From: Anabaenopsis elenkinii CCIBt3563
GTDB taxonomy: Bacteria > Cyanobacteriota > Cyanobacteriia > Cyanobacteriales > Nostocaceae
Direction of reading: 5' to 3'
Assembly: GCF_015245355.1 (NCBI RefSeq)
Contig: NZ_CP063311.1
Coordinates: 4,036,606 to 4,100,605 of the forward strand
DNA length: 64,000 bases
Of the stretch, positions 1 through 9,668 are shown piece after piece. The first letter of the stretch is position 1; every line of letters begins with the position of its first letter. A model generated the notes under the pieces. That model was given only the letters and a program-made list of their open reading frames with translations. It did no database searches and was not told where the DNA came from. A program made the position numbers and the translations under genes.

Positions 1-165
1 CTTTCTATCGGTATCATTGAGGGGGATACCCAGGCGCATTTTCTCAATGTTCGCTGTGGAGTGGAAATTATCCGCATCTTGAAATTCCCAGTTTAAGGCA
101 TCGGCGAGTAGTTTACCAATGGTGCTTTTACCGGAACCGGATACACCCATGATAATAATGATCAT
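1..165 (-). CDS. gntK: Gluconokinase, N-terminal fragment cut by the window edge
   Basis: The minus strand opens with a hydrophobic strand running directly into a Walker A motif (GVSGSGKST), followed by the sequence GKLLADAL, a [11 protein letters not shown] substrate loop and [16 protein letters not shown]. That order is typical of gluconokinases of the GntK family, which phosphorylate gluconate to 6-phosphogluconate in the cytoplasm. Only the first 55 codons are present; the rest lies left of the window. The ATG at 165 gives the extra hydrophobic residues before the P-loop; an ATG at 150 is an alternative start. Other P-loop small-molecule kinases are possible, but the block after the P-loop favours gluconokinase. 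Confidence 0.75.
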   Translation of the reverse strand, partial: MIIIIMGVSGSGKSTIGKLLADALNWEFQDADNFHSTANIEKMRLGIPLNDTDRK

Positions 166-194
166 TTTTTCAACGCAGAGGGACGCAAAGTTAG

Positions 195-920
195 TTAAAT
201 GCTCAGTTTTGCTAAACCTAGGTAGCGTACGCCTTCTGGTAAGATATCAAAACGACAGGGTAATACTTCTAAACCCTGGGCTATGCCTTCCCTAAGCAGT
301 TTACCATATATGGGGTCTGTTACATCCCCCGGGGCAAATTCTGTACAGTCCCCCCGGTTGATGAAGTACAACATGACTGCACGGGTTTGGGGGAGGAGTG
401 CTGTTAGTTCCCGTAAGTGTTTTTGTCCTCTGGTGGTTTCGGTGTCAGGAAATATTGCTCTGGTACTTTGGGACCAGGTTGTGTTTTTGACCTCTAAATA
501 AATTGGCGGTTCTGGGTCTTTACCTGTGAGGTAGAAATCTACCCGGCTTTTTTTATCTTGTCCATACACTACTTCGCTTTTAATTTGGCTATAATCTCCT
601 AGTTGGGGGAATAGATGTTTTTCTAAGGCTAGTTTAACTATACGATTGGGTAAGGCTGTATTTACTCCTACCCAGGTGGGTTCAGTATCATGTACCTGAA
701 TCAATTCTAAGGTGTAAGCTAATTTGCGCTTGGGGTTATCACTTTGAGAAAGTTGTACTTTACTCCCGGTGGTGGAAACTCCTGTCATTGGCCCTGTGTT
801 GGGACAGTGTGCGGTGACTATTTCCCCGGAGTCAAGTTGAATGTCCGCAAAAAAGCGCTTGTAGCGCTTTAGTAGTGTTCCTGAATATAAAGGTGGATAG
901 CGGTAAAGCCAGTCAATCAT
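195..920 (-). CDS. sfsA: DNA/RNA nuclease SfsA family protein
   Basis: This protein of about 241 residues has the features of the SfsA (sugar fermentation stimulation) family: an N-terminal OB-like segment ([18 protein letters not shown]), the conserved CPNTGPMTG block, then a nuclease-like core with RVDFYLTG and YLEVKNTTW, where the acidic residues and lysine fit a PD-(D/E)XK arrangement. The family was named for an effect on maltose metabolism in E. coli, and members have been described as nucleic-acid-binding or nuclease proteins. The frame is open to a TTG at 926, but the ATG at 920 begins the usual [10 protein letters not shown] start, so I use it. The length is normal for the family. 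Confidence 0.88.
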   Translation of the reverse strand: MIDWLYRYPPLYSGTLLKRYKRFFADIQLDSGEIVTAHCPNTGPMTGVSTTGSKVQLSQSDNPKRKLAYTLELIQVHDTEPTWVGVNTALPNRIVKLALEKHLFPQLGDYSQIKSEVVYGQDKKSRVDFYLTGKDPEPPIYLEVKNTTWSQSTRAIFPDTETTRGQKHLRELTALLPQTRAVMLYFINRGDCTEFAPGDVTDPIYGKLLREGIAQGLEVLPCRFDILPEGVRYLGLAKLSI

Positions 921-1035
921 GATCAAATCTGTTTACTGTTAAGTAATATACAATGATTAACTGCTGATGGAATTATGCAACAGGTTGATTTCATATTTAA
1001 CATATAAGTGGAATGTTTATCTGGTTAGGTGATTT

Positions 1036-2319
1036 ATGAGTAATGAGTTTTATCACCGGGGACTAAAAAGGGCTGAGGAAAAAGACTACTCTGGTGCTAT
1101 TGAGGAATTTACTAGTTGTTTACAATGGACACCTGATTTTGCGGATGGGTTTTTACACCGGGGTCTGGCTTATTATAATTTAGGTGCGATTCATCAAGCA
1201 GTTTCTGATTATACTGAATGTATCCTGTTGAATCCTGGGGGTATGGAGGGGTATTACTGTCGGGGATTGGCTAGGGTAGCACTGAAAAACTTACCGGGGT
1301 CGCTGGAAGATGTAGATCAGGCGATTCGCCTCAATGTCAATTATGCACCTGCTTATCAATTGCGGGGAACAATACGGCGCAAGCAAGGTTTTATTCAAGA
1401 TGCGATCGCTAACTTTAAAAAAGCCGCTGAATTATATTTAGCACAAAAAGACACCGCTAGCTGTCGGCTGTGTATGGAAAAAATTAAACAGTTACAACCA
1501 AAACCAAAACCAGATGTAACCTCAAGTAATTATACTAACGCTGATGCCCAAAAAATATTAGACTTATCAATCAACGGATATTTGATCCAGTTATTAGAAA
1601 AAGCCGAAAAGGGAGATACCACTGAGGCGATCGCTGATTTAAACTGGATATTACAAGCTGACCCCCAAGATGCTCAAGCTTATTGTTGTCGGGGGGTGGT
1701 CAGGTGTAAAATGGGCAATTATCGAGAAGCGATCGCTGACTTGAACCAAGCTATACAATTAAACTTCACAGATGCCATAGTTTATCGCAACCGAGGTAAA
1801 GCCCGGTTACTGTTGGGAGACAATCAAGGGGCCATAGGGGATTTTAATCAAGCTTTGAAAATCCAACCCCAAGATGCTTTAATATATGTTGCTAGGGGTA
1901 ACGCCTATCGATTATCTGGGAATTATCTGGATGCTATTCAAGATTACAGCCAGGCATTACAAATTCATCCCCATTATGCACTAGCTTACTATCATCGCGG
2001 TATTTCCCATGCTTGCTTAGAAGAAATGCAAAACGCAGTTGCAGATTATCAACAAGCAGCGAGTATTTTCTGTGAACAGGAAGATTGGGACAATTATCAT
2101 CAAGTATTAGAGAGGTTACAACAAGTCCAGACATCTAGACCGGAGTCGAAACAGCAAAAGTATAATTTACTGCGTCAGCGACTGTTGCGACTGGTGGGGG
2201 GACATTGGGAAATCGCCCAAAGACTAATTGATGATAAACGGGAGTACCTACCGGGGATGTCCGATGAATGGTATTTACAACAGGTAATTGAGGATATAGA
2301 ACGGGGGAGAGGTAGGTGA
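1036..2319 (+). CDS. Tetratricopeptide repeat protein
   Basis: The 427-residue protein is made almost entirely of 34-residue TPR units in two blocks, about residues 3-155 and 205-345. They are recognisable by the W/Y-x2-LG-x2-Y...A/S...A-x3-Y...P spacing (for example GNYREAIADLNQAIQLN and GNYLDAIQDYSQALQIHP). The blocks are separated by a lysine- and proline-rich linker near residue 160. There is no signal peptide or membrane segment, so a cytoplasmic scaffold is likely. The C-terminal 60 residues (LLRLVGGHWEIAQRLIDDKR) are not TPR and may form a small helical domain. No partner can be inferred from the neighbours: sfsA is divergent and mutS is convergent. Confidence 0.85.
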   Translation: MSNEFYHRGLKRAEEKDYSGAIEEFTSCLQWTPDFADGFLHRGLAYYNLGAIHQAVSDYTECILLNPGGMEGYYCRGLARVALKNLPGSLEDVDQAIRLNVNYAPAYQLRGTIRRKQGFIQDAIANFKKAAELYLAQKDTASCRLCMEKIKQLQPKPKPDVTSSNYTNADAQKILDLSINGYLIQLLEKAEKGDTTEAIADLNWILQADPQDAQAYCCRGVVRCKMGNYREAIADLNQAIQLNFTDAIVYRNRGKARLLLGDNQGAIGDFNQALKIQPQDALIYVARGNAYRLSGNYLDAIQDYSQALQIHPHYALAYYHRGISHACLEEMQNAVADYQQAASIFCEQEDWDNYHQVLERLQQVQTSRPESKQQKYNLLRQRLLRLVGGHWEIAQRLIDDKREYLPGMSDEWYLQQVIEDIERGRGR

Positions 2320-2349
2320 TAATTTTTAAATTAAGCAGCCTTAAGCAGC

Positions 2350-4968
2350 TTATTCCATATTTTGCAACCCCATAGCAATCTTACTGTGTTTCTCAATTTG
2401 CCCCATAACTTGTTTCGCCCTTTGAATGACTACATCTGGTAAACCCGCTAAACGTCCAGCTTCAATACCATAGGACTTATCCGCCCCTCCTGGCTGAACT
2501 TGATGTAAAAAAACAATTTGGTCGGGTAACTCCTTGACGGTGACTTGATAATTAGCCACATTGGGGAGAATACTAGCCAATTCATTTAACTCATGATAGT
2601 GAGTAGCAAAAATTGTCCGCGCCCGAATTTCCGTAGCTATATACTCCGCAACCGCCCAAGCAATCGAAAGACCGTCAAAAGTTGCTGTTCCTCGCCCAAT
2701 CTCATCTAATAATACCAGCGATCGCGCTGTGGCATGATTGAGAATATTGGCGGTTTCGTTCATTTCTACCATAAAAGTAGATTGACCAGTGGCTAAATCA
2801 TCCACCGCACCCACACGGGTAAAAATGCGATCGCATACTCCCAACTTGGCCCATGTCCCTGGGACAAAACTCCCAATTTGCGCCATTAACTGAATTAACC
2901 CCACTTGACGCAAATAACAACTTTTCCCACTAGCATTTGGTCCGGTGAGAATCACTAAATCTGGTTTTTCCTCTGGGTGCTTGGTCTGTTCCCTTCCCAA
3001 GTGGGTGGAGTTGGGGACAAAAAACCCTGCGGGTAAAGACTGTTCGACTACGGGATGACGACCATCCACAATCATCATCTCCCGTCCGGAAATCATCTCT
3101 GGACGACAGTAACCTTGCTGTACAGCTAACTCAGCCAAACCACATAACACATCCGCTGCAGCTACAGCACGGGAAATATTGCGAATTACCTCCCCTTGTT
3201 CTCCCACTTCTTGGCGCAACTCGACAAAAATCTCATATTCTAACTGGTTTAAATCATCCCGCGCTGTGAGGATGCGCGCTTCCCGTTCCTTCAGGTCTGG
3301 GGTGATGTAACGTTCCTCGTTGGTGAGGGTTTGCTTACGGATATAATTATCAGGTACTTGGTCAGATTTAGACCGGGGAACACTAAGATAATAACCAAAG
3401 GTTTTATTAAATCCCACCTTTAATGTGGGGATTCCAGTTTTTGCCCGTTCCTCAACTTCTAAATTAGCAATCCATTGTTGATCCGATTCTACTGTAGCTT
3501 TTCTCTCATCCAATTGGGGATTTATCCCCGGACGAATTAACCCCCCTTCTTTCAGATGTATGGGTGGTGATTCTACTATATGGGCGTGTAGTTTTTGTGC
3601 TAATTCTCCCAGGACATCGGGGACTTTCTGTAAAGCTTTGAGAAAAGGCGATTGGGTATCAGCCACCAGGTGAGCTAATTGGGGTAAGCGTGAGAGGGAA
3701 TCGGCTAAAGCTACTAAATCCTTAGCGTTAGCTGTTCCTGAAGCAGCCCTACCTGTGAGCCTTTCTAAGTCGTAAATTTGCCGTAACAATTGCCGCATAT
3801 TTTGACGCAGGGGGGTATCTTCCATCAATTCTTGGATGGTGTCTTGTCGCGCCCGAATACCTTTAATATCAAGTAGTGGTTGTAATAACCACCGCCGCAA
3901 AGCCCGCCCCCCCATGGATGTGCTAGTTCTATCCAAAGACCATAGTAGGGAACCGTGAAATATACCGTCCCGCACTGTTTGGGTAATTTCTAGGTTACGA
4001 CGGGTTTGATGGTCTAGAATTAAATAGTCAGTGATGGTATAAGTGCGTAACTTTTGCAGGGTAACAGGGTTGGCTTTTTGCATATCTTCCACATATTCCA
4101 CCAGACCCCCAGCAGATCGGACGGCTAAAGGAAGATGATCACAACCTAATCCTTCGAGCGATCGCAGGTTAAATTTCTCCAATAATTTGGCTCTCGCTTC
4201 CCCTTGGGTAAAGGGAGTCTGCGATCGCAGGCTATAACAAAACGATGGTGGTAAGCATTGGGGAAGATGAGGCGAAGTTTCTCCCGGACGCAACAAGCTA
4301 CCTAAATCCGGGGCGTTAGTGGGAACCACTACCTCCGCCGGTTGCAACCGCATTAATTCCTGGGTGAGGTGTTCTAAATCACTTCCTTGAGTTGTAAGAA
4401 ATTCCCCTGTAGAGATATCTGCATGGGCTAAACCCCAATGATTGCCCGCAATTACCACAGCCGCTAAGTAATTATTGCGACTTGTTTTTAACATCCCCTC
4501 TTCTAGCAAGGTTCCCGGTGTGAGAATACGGGTAACTTCACGCTTCACTAAACCCACTGCTTCTGAGGCGTCTTCTACTTGGTCGCAAATTACAACTGCA
4601 TAGCCTTTTTCAACTAACTGGGTGGTGTAGCGTTCCCAGGCGTGATGGGGTACACCAGTCATGGCGACGCGACCAGCTTCGCCACCATGTTTACTCGTGA
4701 GGACCAGTTCCAATTCTCTGGAGACTGTAACAGCGTCTTGAAAGAAGGTTTCAAAAAAATCTCCTACCCGATACAGCAGCAAAGCATGAGGATATTTATC
4801 CTTCATTTCTACATAGTGCTGGTACATCTTACTCAGCTGGCTACGGTCTGCTAATTTGGTATCAACCAGAGGCGCAGTAGAGTTATGGGGTTCCGTTAGT
4901 TGGGTCTGAGATTCAGCAGCAGTCATAGATGGTAGGTTATGCACGGAGATTCCACAATAGTTGATCAT
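2350..4968 (-). CDS. mutS: DNA mismatch repair protein MutS
   Basis: The protein is the mismatch-recognition ATPase that starts post-replicative repair. At about 872 residues it has the usual MutS length. The N-terminal mismatch-binding domain holds the [10 protein letters not shown] motif (the family's F-x-E intercalating motif), followed by connector, core and clamp domains. The C-terminal ATPase has Walker A GPNASGKS (about residue 676), the STFMVEM block, Walker [11 protein letters not shown] and FATHYHEL. The ATG at 4968 has AGG three bases upstream. An internal ATG at 4926 (MTAAESQ) would remove a poorly conserved leader and may be the real start. It converges with the TPR gene at a short gap. 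Confidence 0.97.
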   Translation of the reverse strand: MINYCGISVHNLPSMTAAESQTQLTEPHNSTAPLVDTKLADRSQLSKMYQHYVEMKDKYPHALLLYRVGDFFETFFQDAVTVSRELELVLTSKHGGEAGRVAMTGVPHHAWERYTTQLVEKGYAVVICDQVEDASEAVGLVKREVTRILTPGTLLEEGMLKTSRNNYLAAVVIAGNHWGLAHADISTGEFLTTQGSDLEHLTQELMRLQPAEVVVPTNAPDLGSLLRPGETSPHLPQCLPPSFCYSLRSQTPFTQGEARAKLLEKFNLRSLEGLGCDHLPLAVRSAGGLVEYVEDMQKANPVTLQKLRTYTITDYLILDHQTRRNLEITQTVRDGIFHGSLLWSLDRTSTSMGGRALRRWLLQPLLDIKGIRARQDTIQELMEDTPLRQNMRQLLRQIYDLERLTGRAASGTANAKDLVALADSLSRLPQLAHLVADTQSPFLKALQKVPDVLGELAQKLHAHIVESPPIHLKEGGLIRPGINPQLDERKATVESDQQWIANLEVEERAKTGIPTLKVGFNKTFGYYLSVPRSKSDQVPDNYIRKQTLTNEERYITPDLKEREARILTARDDLNQLEYEIFVELRQEVGEQGEVIRNISRAVAAADVLCGLAELAVQQGYCRPEMISGREMMIVDGRHPVVEQSLPAGFFVPNSTHLGREQTKHPEEKPDLVILTGPNASGKSCYLRQVGLIQLMAQIGSFVPGTWAKLGVCDRIFTRVGAVDDLATGQSTFMVEMNETANILNHATARSLVLLDEIGRGTATFDGLSIAWAVAEYIATEIRARTIFATHYHELNELASILPNVANYQVTVKELPDQIVFLHQVQPGGADKSYGIEAGRLAGLPDVVIQRAKQVMGQIEKHSKIAMGLQNME

Positions 4969-5139
4969 AACCTGATCTGGAGGTGAACAGGCGATCGCTC
5001 AAACTTTTGTGATGTTTTCCTGGGACTGCTGGGGGCTGGGAACATTTAAAATAATGATCAATGAGGAAAGAATTGATAATCTAGCAAAAAAGACCAAAAT
5101 TACAGATAGGTAAGCTGTTGTGCTGGATTCTCAGGATTT

Positions 5140-6171
5140 ATGAATATCGATCACGTTCATTTCTATGTAGAAAATGCCAAAGTCTGGCGGGATTGGTTTG
5201 TAAACCACCTGGGGTTTACAGCAGTAGTTAGTAACATGAGTTCTGTTCACACCTGTACGGAAGTGGTGAGCAATGGTATTGTTTGCTTTTTGTTGTCTTC
5301 AGCTTTATTACCTACAAGTCCGGTCGCGGAGTTTCTCCGTGAACATCCCCCTGGTGTGGTAGATGTGGCTTTTGCTGTGGAAGATGTAGACCAGGCGATC
5401 GCACAAGCTCAAAGATCGGGAGCTAGAGTCATTCAACCCATCCACACACGCCAGTTTGCCGGTGTTTACCGTCAGTGTGGTAAGATTGCCGCCTGGGGTG
5501 GGTTAACTCATACGTTGATTTCTACCTTGGCAGATGATCTACAGCCCACAACAGATTATACTTTTACTGCCATAGATCATATAGTTTTGAATGTGGCAGC
5601 CGGTGAATTAGAGTCGGCGGTGGCTTGGTACGAAAAAGTGCTGGATTTTCAACCCCAGCAAAGCTTTAAAATTCAAACCCAGCGCTCTGCTTTATATAGC
5701 CAAGTTATGGTTTCCCGTAATGGTAAGGTACAACTACCGATTAATGAACCAGCTTCTGCTAATTCCCAAATTCAAGAGTTTCTGGATGTTAATCGCGGTC
5801 CTGGAATTCAACACATCGCCCTGGGGACACCTAATCTCATTAGTACTATCGCCGAATTTCGCGCCCGTGGTCTATCTTTACTTTCGGTTCCCCAAACCTA
5901 CTACTCAGAAATTCAACAGCGCCGGGGATGTCCCTTGTCTAAGGTAGAACTGGCGGCGATCGCCGAGCAAGAAATTTTGGCTGATTGGTCAGAAGATTGC
6001 CAAGATGCAGTATTACTACAAATCTTTACTCAGCCTATTTTTGCCCAACCGACTTTTTTCTTTGAGTTTATCGAGCGCCGTGCTCAGGCTCAAGGTTTTG
6101 GGGAAGGTAATTTTCGGGCTTTATTTCAGGCCATAGAAGGTGAGCAAATCAAACGGGGCACGTTGCAATAA
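5140..6171 (+). CDS. hpd: 4-hydroxyphenylpyruvate dioxygenase
   Basis: The protein has two vicinal-oxygen-chelate halves. The first (residues 1-130) starts IDHVHFYVENA; the second carries the iron ligands: His in IDHIVLN (about residue 150), His in GIQHIALGT (about 228) and Glu in FFFEFIERR (about 311). HPPD converts 4-hydroxyphenylpyruvate to homogentisate, which in cyanobacteria feeds tocopherol (and, in plants, plastoquinone) synthesis. The C-terminal helix (GFGEGNFRALFQAIE) is the conserved lid. AGGA lies six bases before the ATG. Length (343 residues) matches bacterial HPPDs. The HAD gene follows after 39 bases on the same strand and may be co-transcribed. Confidence 0.93.
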   Translation: MNIDHVHFYVENAKVWRDWFVNHLGFTAVVSNMSSVHTCTEVVSNGIVCFLLSSALLPTSPVAEFLREHPPGVVDVAFAVEDVDQAIAQAQRSGARVIQPIHTRQFAGVYRQCGKIAAWGGLTHTLISTLADDLQPTTDYTFTAIDHIVLNVAAGELESAVAWYEKVLDFQPQQSFKIQTQRSALYSQVMVSRNGKVQLPINEPASANSQIQEFLDVNRGPGIQHIALGTPNLISTIAEFRARGLSLLSVPQTYYSEIQQRRGCPLSKVELAAIAEQEILADWSEDCQDAVLLQIFTQPIFAQPTFFFEFIERRAQAQGFGEGNFRALFQAIEGEQIKRGTLQ

Positions 6172-6210
6172 TTAATGAGATAATGTCATAAAAATTAATA
6201 TTTTCTGCCA

Positions 6211-6915
6211 ATGCTGAGATTAATTACTGACTTCGACGGCCCGATTATGGACGTTTCTCAACGGTATTACCGTGTTTATCAATTTTGCTTGCAGAAGATC
6301 CGGTATCCCCAACAATCTGTACAAGAACTTTCCCGGGCTGAATTTTGGCAACTGAAGCGATCGCGTGTCTCTGAAAGACAAATTGCTTTAAAATCTGGTT
6401 TAGATACCATCCAAGCCCAAGAATTTGCCCAGTTGCGACGCCAAACTGTACATACAGAGGGCTATTTTGAGTATGACAATCTGATTCCCGGTGCTGTAGA
6501 CACACTGTTAAAAGTGCAGCAGGCGGGGATTGATTTAGCTGTGATGACCATGCGCCGAGTCCGGGAGCTAGATTATGCGCTGCAAAAATATAACTTAGGT
6601 AATTTTTTCCCCGAAAATCGCCGTTATTGCCTGAGCAACGACTATATTAAAACTACTGACATTGAAGATAAACCCTTGTTAATGGAACGGGCATTAAGGG
6701 AACTACCAACCGTATGTGATACTTGGATGGTTGGGGATACAGAAGCAGATATTACTGCGGCGAAAAAATTCGGGATTAAGGTGATAGCTGTGGAGTCTGG
6801 TATTCGCGATCGCACTCAATTAGAAATGTACCAGCCAGATTTAATTGTCGAGGACTTGAGAACAGCGGTCAAAATCATCTTAGAATCTGGACTGGCAGAA
6901 ATGAGGTCATCTTAA
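6211..6915 (+). CDS. HAD-family hydrolase
   Basis: This 234-residue protein carries the haloacid-dehalogenase motifs in order: motif I DFDGPIMD near the N-terminus (nucleophile and acid aspartates), motif II Thr/Ser near VMTM (about residue 113), motif III Lys in EDKPLL, and motif IV GDTEADITAAKKFG. The helical insertion between motifs I and II is the C1 cap of phosphatase-type HADs. It is probably a small-molecule phosphatase; the substrate cannot be read from sequence. It follows hpd closely. The stop codon lies within a 10-bp tandem repeat (6909-6946). Confidence 0.85.
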   Translation: MLRLITDFDGPIMDVSQRYYRVYQFCLQKIRYPQQSVQELSRAEFWQLKRSRVSERQIALKSGLDTIQAQEFAQLRRQTVHTEGYFEYDNLIPGAVDTLLKVQQAGIDLAVMTMRRVRELDYALQKYNLGNFFPENRRYCLSNDYIKTTDIEDKPLLMERALRELPTVCDTWMVGDTEADITAAKKFGIKVIAVESGIRDRTQLEMYQPDLIVEDLRTAVKIILESGLAEMRSS

Positions 6916-6946
6916 CTTATCTTAAATTATCTTAACTTATCTTAAC
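6909..6946. repeat. Short tandem repeat, four units of ATCTTAACTT
   Basis: Three complete 10-bp units and a partial fourth of ATCTTAACTT (one unit has AAATT) overlap the stop codon of the HAD gene. The core CTTAAC resembles a PHO-box half-site, but the period is 10 rather than 11 and there is no downstream gene in a suitable position, so I read it as a simple repeat. Confidence 0.8.
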
Positions 6947-6966
6947 AAGAATATGCTGATTAACAC

Positions 6967-6994
6967 CTCCACCCAGCTGGCTGCTGGGTAGGAG
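6967..6994. terminator. Hairpin between convergent genes
   Basis: CCCAGC (6972-6977) pairs with GCTGGG (6983-6988), extended by CTCC/GGAG after a small bulge. It lies between the convergent HAD and CPP1-like genes. There is no good T-run on either side, so termination is only inferred. Confidence 0.35.
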
Positions 6995-7038
6995 ATTCCT
7001 GCTGTACACATGACCATGATCACCACAATTGTCTAATT

Positions 7039-7662
7039 TTAACGCAGAAAACTGCTAATTAGCCATAACAGGACAAATGTAAATACTGTAGAGAACTGGT
7101 CAGGGGTGAGCTGTCCTAAATTGATCTGCGGTAACAGCCAGTTAGCAATTAGCCCACCGGTGATTAAACCGACAATTAAACCTACCAAAGTCAATAAAAC
7201 GGCTCTACCAAACTTGTTTTCCTTGCGTTTGAGGAAGTAAATACTGACTCCTACACCTAGGACTAAAGCCAATTGTAAAACCTGACCGCCTGGGGATTGG
7301 GTCAACACACTAATAGTGATTAAACCCAAATACCAAGCTCCGGGTGACAGTATATCCGTAGGGGAAGGTTGATCCCGCATTCCCTGTAGCCACGCTGGGG
7401 ACTGAGTAGGGGGGGTGGGACTTTCCTTAGCCAATTCTACGCGCAATTCTGGGAACCTGATGCGTTCAGGTACCTTAATTTTACCTTCTTGGCGCATCCG
7501 GAGGCGGTCCATGAGAATTGCATCGTAAGCTATTTCAATGAGTTCTATGTTCTTAGCATCGCCATTGTATTGCTCCAATTGGCGATTACGAGCATCCTGA
7601 ATTTCATCGAAGCTAGCATCTTCAGACACTCCAAGTTTCTCGTAGGGATTTTGATCGCTCAT
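7039..7662 (-). CDS. CPP1-like / J-domain-like membrane protein
   Basis: Residues 4-70 form a J-like domain (NPYEKLGVSEDASFDEIQ ... AYDAILMDRLRMR) that lacks the HPD tripeptide of true DnaJ proteins. The C-terminal half has three or four hydrophobic helices (residues about 105-205). This is the arrangement of the cyanobacterial/plastid CPP1 (chaperone-like protein of POR1, DUF3353) family, which in plants helps protochlorophyllide oxidoreductase. A thylakoid or plasma-membrane location is likely. The second residue block (QEGKIKVPERIRFPE) is the conserved linker of this family. The gene stands alone, convergent with the HAD gene. Confidence 0.85.
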   Translation of the reverse strand: MSDQNPYEKLGVSEDASFDEIQDARNRQLEQYNGDAKNIELIEIAYDAILMDRLRMRQEGKIKVPERIRFPELRVELAKESPTPPTQSPAWLQGMRDQPSPTDILSPGAWYLGLITISVLTQSPGGQVLQLALVLGVGVSIYFLKRKENKFGRAVLLTLVGLIVGLITGGLIANWLLPQINLGQLTPDQFSTVFTFVLLWLISSFLR

Positions 7663-7911
7663 GGGAGTTTATACTTTCTTTAGCCTTAGTCAGGGGCAAT
7701 CTTTGAATTTTTGGAAGAACAATTTTAGGTTTTATCTTGAACCCTACCAACCTTTTCACCCATTTTCACACCTTACAAGGATAGTACCATGAGTTAGTTA
7801 GGCTGAGTGCAAATTTGTCACTACATCAACTTTAACACATTGCTCTAAATACAGTGTCTGCTATATAAAACCTAGACAAAGCTAGACTTTACTTTCTACT
7901 TCAACGGGAGC

Positions 7912-8055
7912 ATGGGAGCGGTTATCCCTGGTGTAGACTTGCACGCCTTAGCCAGACGCGATATTTCTCAAGTTAAGATTTACAAGAAAGACTACCGCTA
8001 TCATTGCTTGGTTTTCGCGTTGGCAATAGTCTTAATTCAATACTTGATATCCTAG
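7912..8055 (+). CDS. Possible 47-residue single-pass membrane protein (unrecognised)
   Basis: An ATG at 7912 opens a 47-codon frame ending at TAG 8053-8055. The product has a polar N-terminal half with the basic stretch VKIYKKDYRY followed by one hydrophobic helix (CLVFALAIVLIQYLI), a layout common among small cyanobacterial membrane proteins. GGGAG lies immediately before the ATG, which is closer than an ideal ribosome-binding site. I do not recognise the family, and it could be a chance frame or the remnant of a larger gene. It is the only convincing frame in an otherwise gene-free kilobase. Confidence 0.4.
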   Translation: MGAVIPGVDLHALARRDISQVKIYKKDYRYHCLVFALAIVLIQYLIS

Positions 8056-8142
8056 GATTATATATCAAGTGGGCGATTTTCTTAACTCACTTATGTCAAT
8101 GCTTCTCAACATAAGTATAGTTTTGTCTATAAAATAGTCAGC

Positions 8143-8226
8143 TTAGGACTAGCTCACCTCATGCCTTGGGTAAATGAATTATTTACTCTATAATCTGAAC
8201 TAGAGGTGATCCCAAGGCTTTTTTTT
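8143..8226 (+). ncRNA. Candidate structured small RNA ending in an intrinsic terminator
   Basis: GCCTTGGG (8163-8170) pairs perfectly with CCCAAGGC (8211-8218), followed by eight T. The 40-base loop itself holds two short hairpins, TAAAT/ATTTA and CTCTA/TAGAG, which gives a three-way junction. A TATAAAAT box at about 8129-8136 could start transcription near 8143, for an RNA of about 84 nt. No open frame explains the terminator unless the 47-codon frame upstream is real. It could therefore be an sRNA or the 3' end of that small gene's transcript. Confidence 0.5.
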
Positions 8227-8653
8227 AGAAAAAATTAATTTTTTTCTGTCTAAATTGAGCAATTAAGGGCATTTTTGAGAAATTTTTAGTACTTAGCCTC
8301 ACAAGAGCTTGTGGTATGTATCTGCATCTGGATTTAGAATTGAAAAGTTTTAAATCCCGATTCGACTGGGAAACCCAATTCTACTAGGTAAAGGAACTGC
8401 TATGAGGAATATTGCCAGGATCTAGGACACATGAATCTGGATAATTACAATACTTGTATTGAACTATATGTGTAACTAAGAAAATTCTCTGAGTTGCATT
8501 TTCCGGAAATCCTGATGACACAATGATTTTCTTGTGGATGATCAGGAAATGTATTCCTTACCTCTGTAGAGTCTTAAATAACCCCTAAACTGGAAACTGC
8601 GTTTTTACGCAATCCTCTGTCTGTGTTAATCTTAGGAATTTTTGTGCAAAGTG
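8227..8653. other. Intergenic stretch upstream of the response regulator
   Basis: I see no convincing gene here. The sequence is AT-rich with several short poly-T and poly-A runs and presumably holds the regulator's promoter and leader. No clear operator was found. Confidence 0.5.
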
Positions 8654-9379
8654 ATGGTCATGGCTCCCGCCAAAATTCTTGTAGTTGATGACGACCCTGC
8701 GGTCAGAAATTTAATCCAACGCTTTTTGATTAAGCAGACCTATCAGGTGGAGGCGGCGGAGGATGGTAAAACAGCCTTAACGCTATTTGAGCAATTTAAC
8801 CCAGATTTGGTAATTTTAGACGTAAATTTACCAGATGTCATTGGGTTTAACCTCTGCCAGGAAATGCAAAGTCGTAGCGGTGTTTTTGTGTTGATGCTGA
8901 CTAGCCGCGCCGACGAAGCCGACAAAATTCGCGGCTTTTCTAAAGGTGCTGATGACTATCTCACTAAGCCCTTTGGACTAGGAGAGCTAGAAGTCAGAGT
9001 AGCAGCAATTCTCAGACGCCAGCGAGTTGTGACCACTGCTGAACAAAAACGTCTAGTATTTGAAAAGTTAATGATTGATCCGGCACGAAGAGAAGTGGCA
9101 TTTAACAACCAAGCAATACCCTTAACGGCTCTAGAATTTGACTTGTTACATTTTTTAGCTAGCCATCCCGGTAGAGTCTGGCGACGTGCGGAACTGATTC
9201 AAGAGGTGTGGGATTATGAATATGTTGGCGACCAAAGAGTTGTGGATGTACACATTGGTCAAATTCGCAAGAAAATTGAAATCGATGCTAGTCAACCCGC
9301 ACTCATTCAAACTGTACGCGGCGTCGGGTATAAGTTTGAATGTCCTACTCATTCCCCCCAGTGGGAACCTCACTCCTGA
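8654..9379 (+). CDS. OmpR-family DNA-binding response regulator
   Basis: Residues 5-120 are a receiver domain with the acidic pocket in VVDDDP, the phospho-acceptor Asp in LVILDVNLP and the Lys in DYLTKPFG. Residues about 135-230 are a winged-helix Trans_reg_C domain (LTALEFDLLHFLASHPGRVW ... VDVHIGQIRKKIE ... QTVRGVGYKFE). It should be activated by a histidine kinase and bind DNA as a dimer; the cognate kinase is not adjacent. The frame is also open from a TTG at 8642, and ATGs at 8654 and 8660 compete. AGGA at 8634-8637 is poorly placed for either ATG, so the start is uncertain. Confidence 0.9.
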   Translation: MVMAPAKILVVDDDPAVRNLIQRFLIKQTYQVEAAEDGKTALTLFEQFNPDLVILDVNLPDVIGFNLCQEMQSRSGVFVLMLTSRADEADKIRGFSKGADDYLTKPFGLGELEVRVAAILRRQRVVTTAEQKRLVFEKLMIDPARREVAFNNQAIPLTALEFDLLHFLASHPGRVWRRAELIQEVWDYEYVGDQRVVDVHIGQIRKKIEIDASQPALIQTVRGVGYKFECPTHSPQWEPHS

Positions 9380-9518
9380 TTCAGCAACTAAGTACGTAGC
9401 TACCAATTAACTGTGTTTTGTCTGTCTTGGGATCATTTGGTAATTCATTTGACTGGTGATGACTAAATACTCAGTTTTACCACTCACTTACTGAAGATAC
9501 AAAGATTGAGCTGATCTA

Positions 9519-9566
9519 GCCCCATCCTATTGCTTTCCAGTTGTATTCAACATCCATTGATGGGGC
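9519..9566. terminator. Long-loop inverted repeat after the response regulator
   Basis: GCCCCATC (9519-9526) and GATGGGGC (9559-9566) are perfect inverted repeats 140 bases after the regulator stop codon. There is no T-run afterwards, so this may be a transcript-end structure or a repeat rather than a full intrinsic terminator. Confidence 0.35.
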
Positions 9567-9668
9567 AGGCTTGCCTTGCCTATCGAAAATATAGTGGAAG
9601 GGTGAGAACCCCTCCGCTTCAGCGAGGGTGATGAAACCCGACTCAAGGGGATTTATCCCCCCGTTTGC

